Source: an uncultured Alcaligenaceae bacterium (GTDB lineage: Bacteria > Pseudomonadota > Gammaproteobacteria > Burkholderiales > Burkholderiaceae_B). Taken from it: 64,000 nucleotides of DNA. A program made the position numbers and the translations under genes. The notes under the pieces were generated by a model. That model saw only the letters and a program-made list of their open reading frames with translations. It made no database searches and was not told the DNA's origin. Location: assembly GCA_937995985.1 (NCBI GenBank), contig CALKIR010000026.1:62001-126000 (forward strand), in the 5' to 3' direction. Shown here in pieces: positions 8,201 through 14,634 of the stretch; the first letter of the stretch is position 1; each line of letters begins with the position of its first letter.

Positions 8201-8694
8201 TATATCGCTTAATGGCTTATAAAGATGAATATGAGGTTGCTCGGTTGTTGTCCGATCCTGCCTTTATGAAATCATTGACAGCACAATTTGAGCCTGGATT
8301 GACGCTTAATTTTCATTTGGCTCCTCCTATTGGGAAGCGTTTGGGCTCCGATGGGCGCCCTCAAAAACGTCGTTTTGGACCTTGGGCTGTACGTTTTATG
8401 TCGGTATTGGCACGAGCCAAGGTCGTGCGTGGAACCCCCTTTGATATTTTTGGTTATCAAGCTGAGCGCAAAATGGAGCGTGCTTTACGTGATGAGTTTA
8501 TAGCGCAATTAAAGCATATAGCGACGCATTTAAATAAAGACAATTATGAATATTATTTGCAGCTTGTGCGTTTACCCCAGGAAATCCGAGGTTTTGGTCC
8601 GGTTAAAGAGGCTGCCGTCGCGCGTTATCGAGAGCGGGTACAGGCTGTGCAGGCTCAATATAAGAAAGAGTTGCAGGATGTAAAAAACATATAG
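5227..8694 (+). CDS. Indolepyruvate ferredoxin oxidoreductase family protein (fused alpha-gamma type)
   Basis: A large (1155-residue) thiamine-pyrophosphate and iron-sulfur enzyme that oxidatively decarboxylates aryl or branched 2-oxoacids from amino-acid transamination to acyl-CoA. The N-terminal part (about 1-420) is the TPP-binding pyrimidine region. Residues about 420-600 include FCSGCPHSTSTRVP and the GGEGVDWIG diphosphate region. An iron-sulfur segment follows near residue 628 (CEGCGDCGVQSNC, later SCNQDYSCVEGFC). The oxidoreductase gamma domain begins at AGIGGTGVVTIG. AAGGAGG at 5215-5221 is only two bases from the ATG at 5224 but five from the ATG at 5227, so I chose 5227. An upstream ATG at 5203 is less likely. 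Divergent from an Lrp-type regulator. Confidence 0.93.
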   Translation: MRREINQKYELQDNLKLESGRVFLTGTQALVRMLLSQARRDKARGLNTAGFVSGYRGSPLGGVDAMLWRHQKELQAAHIHFQPAINEDLAATMLMGTQQLDNYPNKEVDGVFGMWYGKGPGVDRSGDALLHGHAAGASSLGGVLVVVGDDHAGVSSSIPHGSEQVLRHLRMPIVHPTSVEEYEYFGLWGWALSRYSGAWVAFKAITETVESGRSFVLPSVPDFDLSHTPSKYARSYDARPFLTPQIEHNIESRLRAVQEFVRAYPLDRYLTAAPEARFGIVSSGKSTLDVVQALDTLSEHCKGALPPIRHYKVGLIWPLDAQGIQEFAQGLEHILVVEEKGDFLEGQIKNVLYGASSRPTVSGKQGRQQEQLIPSTGQLSPTIVRQAIVQWLSHNHVDLGAHADAAQVVTTAPMPHSFGLTRRPYFCSGCPHSTSTRVPDGSRALAGVGCHYMAAWMDRNTQGLTQMGGEGVDWIGASAFMQGAHVFQNMGEGTYFHSGYLAIRQAVAAQANITYKILFNDAVAMTGGQPVDGPISVPRICQQVLGEGVAKVVVTTDEPERYKTIRLPAGVAVYHRRELDYVQRQLRETPGVTVLIHDQTCAAEKRRRRKKKQYPEPVRRIYIHPEVCEGCGDCGVQSNCLSIVPLETELGRKRAVDQSSCNQDYSCVEGFCPSFVSVLNAAPRKAAGLEVRVLHEQLEAVLQQAPTPNPIAAQCNLLVAGIGGTGVVTIGAIVAMAAHLENRAASVLDSTGLAQKGGTVISHVRFSAGEHLNQPVRIDEQQADVAIWCDTVAATHPEAARRVRAGHTQVFINSYLAPTAEFTAQPDVVMPRQALVEQLRTQVGAEHSYIVDAYELAERLLGDSILANMLMLGVAWQAQAIPLQLESIYRAIELNGVAVEANKLAFQVGRVWAYDPDALRTLMAQGEAVTQQAVARPQTVYAALQLYVPRLIAYQNKAYAQRFQSVIEELYQAEQRVAPTQYSLTVHAAHSLYRLMAYKDEYEVARLLSDPAFMKSLTAQFEPGLTLNFHLAPPIGKRLGSDGRPQKRRFGPWAVRFMSVLARAKVVRGTPFDIFGYQAERKMERALRDEFIAQLKHIATHLNKDNYEYYLQLVRLPQEIRGFGPVKEAAVARYRERVQAVQAQYKKELQDVKNI

Positions 8695-8857
8695 CCATTA
8701 TTTTGTCAAGGCGATGATGCGGAAACAGCGCTTTTTTGCTCACGATTTGCTGGCGCCTTAAGAATGAGTAAGAAATTTCTTTTATTTTCTTTTGATTAGC
8801 AAGGTTTGTTGCGTAAATGATACGTCCTGCCCTGAGGAATATAGCCCTTATAGGTTA

Positions 8858-8900
8858 TTAGGGTTTTCCCCTAGACAAAACTTAGGGTTTTCCCTAGAAT
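8858..8900 (+). promoter_or_regulatory. Double TTAGGG/CCCTAG dyad overlapping promoter, copy 2
   Basis: This is the second instance of the element at 2059-2101. TTAGGG-TTTTC-CCCTAG (8858-8874) and TTAGGG-TTTT-CCCTAG (8882-8897) have centres 23.5 bases apart, identical to copy 1. The right end of the first dyad leads into TAGACA (8872-8877) and the right end of the second into TAGAAT (8895-8900). The two hexamers have a 17-base spacer and make a good sigma-70 promoter. A protein bound to both dyads would cover both promoter boxes, which suggests repression. Confidence 0.65.
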
Positions 8901-8955
8901 AGGAGCTGTTGTATGAAGAAAACAGTTCAACTTTTCTTTATAGGGTTATAAATCA

Positions 8956-9180
8956 ATGATTGATTGCAACTTGGCTGCGTCTGCAGAGACTACCTTTGCC
9001 CAAGCATCAAGCACGCGCCAGTTGGTCGATGTAAAAGGGGGATGGATAAATAAAGTGTTACGTGTAATTGAGAAAATTGATCGTCATGCTGCAAAGTTTT
9101 TTACTGCACAAGCCGTAACACGAGGCCGTCAGCCGGCAAAGACCGAATGGGGTATGCAACTAGAAGAAGGGTTTCTCTAA
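8956..9180 (+). CDS. Small conserved protein (74 residues), paralogue of the gene at 2156
   Basis: A 74-residue protein. Residues 34-74 align end-to-end with the 41-residue protein at 2156-2281 (VLRVI, DR, FF-x-AQAVTRGRQ, W-GMQL, GFL-stop), while residues 1-33 have no counterpart there. The ATG at 8956 has only a weak GGGT nine bases upstream. The GTG at 9055 aligns with the start of the paralogue and follows a GGGGGA stretch, so a 41-residue product is also possible. The gene sits 58 bases after the double dyad (57 for the paralogue) and before its own terminator. I do not recognise the family. Conservation of the pair and of the promoter argues that both are real. Confidence 0.65.
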   Translation: MIDCNLAASAETTFAQASSTRQLVDVKGGWINKVLRVIEKIDRHAAKFFTAQAVTRGRQPAKTEWGMQLEEGFL

Positions 9181-9246
9181 CAGGTCGCTTAGCAGACGCA
9201 TTATGGTCGATTTTAAATAAGCGTATCTGATATATAGTAGTTGTTT

Positions 9247-9272
9247 GAGCCTGACTGAGTCAGGCTCTTTTT
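9247..9272 (+). terminator. Intrinsic terminator after the small paralogue
   Basis: A perfect 9-bp stem GAGCCTGAC/GTCAGGCTC with a three-base loop is followed by TTTTT. Confidence 0.88.
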
Positions 9273-9531
9273 GTATCTATGCGCAAAGCATAGGCACCGA
9301 TCATTGAGGCTGTTGAGGGGGCAGCAGTAGCAATTGTGGCTAATATTTTCTATAGTCATCTAAGGAGCTGCTTATTTTCTTTACTATTAATTAGATTTAT
9401 TGTTGTGTAAAGGCATGACATCTTGGATTCAGCTCTGTCTATAATTAAAAGTACAGAATGGTTTAATTATCAGCATTGGGGAAGGTGGTCGTGACCCCCC
9501 TGCTTTTATTTAATATCAAATCGAGGATTTG
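9273..9531 (+). promoter_or_regulatory. Leader region of the ABC exporter operon
   Basis: No gene is seen here. A good -10 box TATAAT lies at 9440-9445, with only a weak -35 candidate (TGACAT at 9416-9421, 18-base spacer). About 85 bases of leader would precede the HlyD-type gene. GAGGA (9523-9527) is its ribosome-binding site. No dyad or riboswitch fold was recognised. Confidence 0.4.
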
Positions 9532-10638
9532 ATGGCATCGAAAACAAAAAGTATTAATTGGATTTATATCCTATTGGGGGCCTTTATTATACTTGGGGTA
9601 GGGGCCTGGTTCTGGCATGAGTACAGACAAACGACAGATCCGCGCTTTGCTGTTAGTAATGGCCGTTTAGAGGCGACTGAGATAGATGTGGCAACAAAAA
9701 TGGCCGGCCGTATTGAGGAGATTTTTGTGCAGGAGGGAGATTTAGTCCAAGCAGATGAAATCATCGCTCAAATGGATAAAAAATCTCTCAATGCTCAATT
9801 AGCACAGGCGCAAGCACAAAAAGCACAAGCTGAAAGCGCAGCTGAGGCAGCGCGTGCTCAGGTCGCGCAGCGTAAAGCCGATGAGGCAATGGCTGAGGCC
9901 ACACTTATTCAGCGTCAGTCTGAGTTAGCTTTAGCAGAAAAAACATGGCGACGGTCACAAAAATTAGTTGCAGAGCGTGCTATTTCTGCACAACAGCTTG
10001 ATAATGACCATACTCGCTATTTAAATGCTGAGGCGATGCTGCAGGTCGCTAAGGCTCAGATTAATGCTATTCAAGCGGGCATACAGGCTGCAGAGGCTGA
10101 GGTTGCTCAGGCCGAGGCTAATATTCATGCGGCACAGGCAGTGATTGATAATTTGAGCAGCGAGCTTGAGGATTTGGTGTTGCGGGCACCGCGCACGGCA
10201 CGTGTACAGCATCGTATTGCACAACCGGGTGAGGTGCTCGGTAACGGGGGCAAGGTAGTCAATTTAGTTGATTTGACAGATGTGTATATGACTGTCTTTT
10301 TGACTGAGCGTGAGGCAGGGCAGGTCGCTTTGGGAGCAGAGGCACGCATTATCTTGGATGCATTGCCACAATATGTGATTCCCGCTGAGGTCAGCTTTGT
10401 ATCGAGTGTAGCTCAGTTTACGCCCAAAACAGTAGAAACTCGGGACGAGCGGCAAAAGCTTATGTTTCGTACCAAGGTCAGAATTGATCCCGAGTTGCTC
10501 AATCAATATGTTGAATATGTCAAGGCAGGAGTGCCAGGAGTCGCTTATATACGTTTAGACCCCGAGGCAGAGTGGCCTGCAGATTTGCAGGTCAGCTTGC
10601 CAGCATCAGCGTCAACAGAGATGAGTGCTAACTTTTAA
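9532..10638 (+). CDS. HlyD family periplasmic adaptor of an ABC exporter (YhiI-like)
   Basis: A membrane-fusion protein linking an inner-membrane ABC exporter to the outer membrane. It has one N-terminal membrane anchor (about residues 8-28), then a biotinyl-lipoyl half motif (GRIEEIFVQEGDLVQADEIIAQMD). A long Ala/Gln/Glu-rich coiled-coil hairpin spans about residues 80-205. The second lipoyl half (LRAPRTARVQHRIAQPGEVL) and a beta-barrel domain follow. Length (368 residues) is normal. I start at ATG 9532, four bases after GAGGA; a TTG three bases upstream is the only in-frame alternative nearby. It is the first gene of the operon with the ABC genes at 10647 and 13429, the same order as yhiI-rbbA-yhhJ of enterobacteria. 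Confidence 0.9.
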   Translation: MASKTKSINWIYILLGAFIILGVGAWFWHEYRQTTDPRFAVSNGRLEATEIDVATKMAGRIEEIFVQEGDLVQADEIIAQMDKKSLNAQLAQAQAQKAQAESAAEAARAQVAQRKADEAMAEATLIQRQSELALAEKTWRRSQKLVAERAISAQQLDNDHTRYLNAEAMLQVAKAQINAIQAGIQAAEAEVAQAEANIHAAQAVIDNLSSELEDLVLRAPRTARVQHRIAQPGEVLGNGGKVVNLVDLTDVYMTVFLTEREAGQVALGAEARIILDALPQYVIPAEVSFVSSVAQFTPKTVETRDERQKLMFRTKVRIDPELLNQYVEYVKAGVPGVAYIRLDPEAEWPADLQVSLPASASTEMSANF

Positions 10639-10646
10639 AAGCGGTA

Positions 10647-13427
10647 ATGCAAAAAGATTTTATTCCTGCGGTACGTGCCCAAAGCCTGACCCATCGTTAT
10701 GGGGAAACCTTAGCACTCAATGAGGTGTCTTTGGATCTTTCTCAGGGACGTGTCACAGGGGTGATTGGTCCCGATGGGGTAGGCAAGTCCACCTTGTTAG
10801 GTTTAATTGCGGGGGCGCGTCAGATGCAACAAGGTGAGCTGAGTGTGCTCGGTGTTGATATGCGTGATCGCCGAGCGCGTGAGGCCAATTGCGCCCGCAT
10901 TGCTTATATGCCGCAGGGGCTCGGACGCAATCTTTATCCCACACTATCTGTTTTTGAAAATATAGAGTTTTTTGCCCGTTTATTTGGGCAAAATAAGAAA
11001 GAGCGCCATGCCCGCATAAAAGAATTATTAGCCAGTACGGGGATGAGTGCTTTTGCAGACCGTCCAGCCCAAAAATTATCGGGGGGGATGAAGCAAAAAT
11101 TAGGGCTTTGTTGTGCCTTAGTGAATGACCCTGATTTATTGATCCTTGATGAGCCCACTACGGGGGTCGATCCTTTAGCACGTCGACAGTTTTGGGAGCT
11201 AATCGCGCGTATCGGCGCTCATCGTCCTCAGATGAGTGTGTTGGTGGCCACAGCCTATATGGATGAGGCACAGGGCTTTGACTGGCTGGTTGCGATGGAT
11301 GACGGGCAGGTCTTGGCAACCGGTACGCCACAGGAGCTATTACAGCGTACCCAAAGCCATTCATTGGAAACAGCATTTTTACGTTTATTGCCCGAAGAAA
11401 AAACACGTGGTCACCGAGAGGTAGTGATTCCTCCTTTAACTCAAAGCGATGAGGTTGTCATTGAGTCACATGGGCTGACTAAAAAGTTCGGCTCCTTTAC
11501 TGCTGTGAATGATGTGAACCTCAAGGTGTTCAAAGGGGAGATTTTTGGCTTTTTAGGCTCTAATGGATGTGGCAAGTCCACTACCATGAAGATGCTCACG
11601 GGTTTGATTCCCCCTTCTGCCGGGACTGCAACTTTATTGGGCCAGCCTATTGATGCCAGTGACCTAGCAACCCGCCGTCGGGTGGGGTATATGTCTCAGA
11701 GCTTTTCTCTTTATGGCGAGCTGTCGGTCGCACAAAATCTGTATTTGCACGCGCGGTTATTTCATTTTCCCGCACAGATGCAAAAGCAGCGTGTGGATGA
11801 GCTAGCGGAGCGTTTTGAGCTTCAAGAGGTATTGCATCATTTGCCTAATGATTTGCCATTAGGCGTGCGGCAACGGTTGCAGTTGGCTGTGGCCGTATTG
11901 CATGAGCCTGAGGTACTGATTCTCGATGAGCCGACTTCCGGGGTAGATCCCGTGGCTCGAGATAAATTTTGGGAATTATTAGTTGATTTATCCCGACGGG
12001 ATGGGGTGACTATCTTTTTGTCCACCCACTTTATGAATGAGGCTGAGCGCTGCGATCGCATGTCTATGATGCATGCTGGGGTTGTGCTCGATACGGGCAC
12101 GCCTGCTGCCTTAGTGGAAAAGCGCGGGGCCAAAAATCTTGAAGATGCGTTTATTGGTTATTTAATTGAGGCCATGCAGGGGGACTCAAGTGCCGATGAT
12201 GAGGCCGCTTCTGTAGATACAGAGCCAGAAAGTGCTACCACGGAGAAGGCTCCAGAGTTTGCTTCCAGTTTTGCCAGTTCCACACAGATGCCTGTTCATA
12301 AGCGCTTTAGTTTGCAGCGCTTGTTTAGTTATAGCATTCGTGAGTCCTTAGAGCTGCGACGCGATCCTGTGCGTTTGATGATGGCTCTATTAGGCAGTGT
12401 GCTATTAATGCTGGTGATGGGGTATGGCATTAATATGGATGTAGAGGATCTGAATTATGCTGTTTATGATTTGGATCAGTCTGCTGCCAGTCAAAATTAT
12501 AATTTAAACATTGCTGGTTCCGCTTATTTTAGCGAGCAACCCCCGATCCAGAGCTATGCTGATCTCGAGCGCCGCATGCGTTCAGGTGAGGTTGCTTTAG
12601 TAGTAGAAATACCTCCTGGTTTTGGGCGTGATCTAGCCCGTGGTCATCAGCCAGAAATTGCCATGTGGATTGATGGAGGGATGCCACAGCGTGCAGAGAC
12701 AATACGCAGTTATACATTGGGGATTCATCAGCATATTTTGAGCACTTGGGCTCAGGAAAAATTAGGGGTAGCCTTACGAGGTCCTACTTCGGTGGAAATT
12801 CGTTATCGTTATAACCCTGATTTGCGCAGCTTGGTAGCGATGGTGCCAGCAGTGATTCCTATGCTGCTCATTTTTATTCCCGCTATGCTGACGGCTCTAG
12901 GGGTGGTACGGGAAAAGGAATTAGGCTCTATATTAAATTTATATACCACACCTGTGACGCGCTTGGAGTTTTTATTAGGCAAGCAATTGCCTTATGTCGC
13001 CTTGGCCATGTTTAGTTTTGTGGCTTTGTTTTTAATGGCGCTGTTTTTATTTCAGGTGCCTTTTACAGGGCGTTTTAGTACCTTATTTTTAGGTACATTA
13101 ATTTATGTTGTGGCGACCACGGGGGTGGGGCTATTAGCATCTACCTTGACCAATAGCCAGGTTGCCGCTTTGGCCGGTACCGCTTTAGGGACCCTTATTC
13201 CAGCCATTCAGTTCTCAGGCATGATGGATCCCGTCTCTTCTTTAGAAGGTCTGGGTGCTTGGATAGGGCAAATTTACCCTACGACTCATTATTTGACCAT
13301 TAGTCGTGGAACTTTTGCTAAAGCATTAGATTGGGGAGCCTTAACAGACTCCTTTTATCCCTTATTGATTGCGGTTCCGGTATTGACCATTGCTTCAGTG
13401 GTGTTCCTGAAAAAACAGGCAAAATAA
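10647..13427 (+). CDS. rbbA: Fused ABC transporter, two ATPase domains plus ABC-2 permease (RbbA-like)
   Basis: A 926-residue protein with two nucleotide-binding domains followed by an ABC-2 type permease. Domain 1 (about 1-235) has Walker A GPDGVGKST, signature LSGGMKQKLGL and Walker B LLILDEPTTGVDP. Domain 2 (about 270-500) has GSNGCGKST and LILDEPTSGVDP, but its signature is degenerate (LPLGVRQRL instead of LSGG). A low-complexity acidic linker (about 510-550) joins the permease domain, which has a first membrane segment near 575, a periplasmic loop and about five more segments towards the end. In E. coli the homologue RbbA was described as ribosome-associated. Here the HlyD and YhhJ-like neighbours point to export. 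Substrate unknown. Confidence 0.9.
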   Translation: MQKDFIPAVRAQSLTHRYGETLALNEVSLDLSQGRVTGVIGPDGVGKSTLLGLIAGARQMQQGELSVLGVDMRDRRAREANCARIAYMPQGLGRNLYPTLSVFENIEFFARLFGQNKKERHARIKELLASTGMSAFADRPAQKLSGGMKQKLGLCCALVNDPDLLILDEPTTGVDPLARRQFWELIARIGAHRPQMSVLVATAYMDEAQGFDWLVAMDDGQVLATGTPQELLQRTQSHSLETAFLRLLPEEKTRGHREVVIPPLTQSDEVVIESHGLTKKFGSFTAVNDVNLKVFKGEIFGFLGSNGCGKSTTMKMLTGLIPPSAGTATLLGQPIDASDLATRRRVGYMSQSFSLYGELSVAQNLYLHARLFHFPAQMQKQRVDELAERFELQEVLHHLPNDLPLGVRQRLQLAVAVLHEPEVLILDEPTSGVDPVARDKFWELLVDLSRRDGVTIFLSTHFMNEAERCDRMSMMHAGVVLDTGTPAALVEKRGAKNLEDAFIGYLIEAMQGDSSADDEAASVDTEPESATTEKAPEFASSFASSTQMPVHKRFSLQRLFSYSIRESLELRRDPVRLMMALLGSVLLMLVMGYGINMDVEDLNYAVYDLDQSAASQNYNLNIAGSAYFSEQPPIQSYADLERRMRSGEVALVVEIPPGFGRDLARGHQPEIAMWIDGGMPQRAETIRSYTLGIHQHILSTWAQEKLGVALRGPTSVEIRYRYNPDLRSLVAMVPAVIPMLLIFIPAMLTALGVVREKELGSILNLYTTPVTRLEFLLGKQLPYVALAMFSFVALFLMALFLFQVPFTGRFSTLFLGTLIYVVATTGVGLLASTLTNSQVAALAGTALGTLIPAIQFSGMMDPVSSLEGLGAWIGQIYPTTHYLTISRGTFAKALDWGALTDSFYPLLIAVPVLTIASVVFLKKQAK

Positions 13428-13428
13428 A

Positions 13429-14616
13429 ATGAGCAAGCCATCCTCTTCCCCTCAGCGATTTAACGCCCAAGCAATACAGGATACTTGGTGGCGTCGGGTA
13501 CAAACTGTATTCCATTTGGGTATCAAAGAATTTAGCAGCTTGGGGCGTGATACAGCATTATTGTTTTTAATTGTATTTATGTTTTCAGGGGTGATTTATT
13601 CTAATGCGAAGCAACGCCCTGATGCATTAAACAAAGCGGCTATTGCCATTGTGGATGAGGATCGTTCACAGCTATCAAAGCGCTTAATTGATTCCTTGCA
13701 AGAGCCTTATTTTTTGCCGCCGCGCATGATTTCTCGAGCAGAAATAGATCAGGGGATGGATGCGGGTCAGGATACTTTTGTATTAAATTTCCCCCCCGGT
13801 TTTCAGCGTGATTTAGAGGCTGGGCGTCAGCCTGTTGTACAGCTTAATGTCGATGCAACACGACAAAGTCAGGCCTTGGTTGGGGCTTCTTATATCCAAA
13901 CAATTTTAGGTCAAGAAATACAAAAGCATTTAAATCGATATAGAGATAATCCTTTTGTGCTTGATATTTCATTAGTGCAACATACGTTATTTAACCCTAA
14001 TGTTTATTCCGCTTGGTTTGGGGGGATAACAGGGTTAATTAATAATGTCACCTTATTATCCATTATTTTGACCGGGGCAGCGTTAATTCGGGAGCGTGAG
14101 CATGGCACCATTGAGCATTTATTGGTGATGCCCATTACGCCTTTACAAATTATGCTGTCAAAGGTATGGCCCATGGCTGTTGTGGTGCTGATTGGTAGTT
14201 TTTTTGCCCTACAGGTCATGATCCGAGGTGTGATTGGGGCCCAATTAGGTGGCTCAACAGCTTTATTTATGTTGGGGACCTTTATTTATCTCTTTGCGAC
14301 CACTTCTATTGGTATCTATATGGGGACTTTGGCCCGTACGATGCCCCAATTTGGATTGATGGCTATTTTAGTGTTATTACCATTACAAATATTATCAGGG
14401 TCTATTACACCTCGTGAAAGTATGCCCGAGTTAGTACAGTCAATTATGTCTTTTACCCCAACCTTACACTTTGTATCTTATGCACAGGCGGTATTAATTC
14501 GGGGGGCCGACTTTACCATGATTTGGGGTGATTTTGCCATCATGTTTATTATTGGGCTGGTGTTCTTTGTCTTTGCCCACCGCCGATTGAGTCATACCAT
14601 GGGCTCGATGGGCTAA
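13429..14616 (+). CDS. yhhJ: ABC-2 type transporter permease (YhhJ-like)
   Basis: An inner-membrane permease of 395 residues. It has one N-terminal membrane segment (about 40-58), a large extracytoplasmic domain (about 60-210), and a C-terminal block of about five segments including the ABC-2 hallmark LIREREHGTIEHLLVMPI. It partners the fused ATPase-permease, whose stop is one base upstream, so translation is probably coupled. Together with the HlyD-type adaptor it forms a complete exporter except for an outer-membrane channel, which is not encoded nearby. Confidence 0.9.
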   Translation: MSKPSSSPQRFNAQAIQDTWWRRVQTVFHLGIKEFSSLGRDTALLFLIVFMFSGVIYSNAKQRPDALNKAAIAIVDEDRSQLSKRLIDSLQEPYFLPPRMISRAEIDQGMDAGQDTFVLNFPPGFQRDLEAGRQPVVQLNVDATRQSQALVGASYIQTILGQEIQKHLNRYRDNPFVLDISLVQHTLFNPNVYSAWFGGITGLINNVTLLSIILTGAALIREREHGTIEHLLVMPITPLQIMLSKVWPMAVVVLIGSFFALQVMIRGVIGAQLGGSTALFMLGTFIYLFATTSIGIYMGTLARTMPQFGLMAILVLLPLQILSGSITPRESMPELVQSIMSFTPTLHFVSYAQAVLIRGADFTMIWGDFAIMFIIGLVFFVFAHRRLSHTMGSMG

Positions 14617-14634
14617 ATTTGGGAGTTCTTTGTT

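Noticed and set aside
10647..13427. Broken second ATPase domain in the RbbA-like protein
   Set aside because: The signature LPLGVRQRL is degenerate, but Walker A and B are intact, and this variation is usual in RbbA-type proteins.
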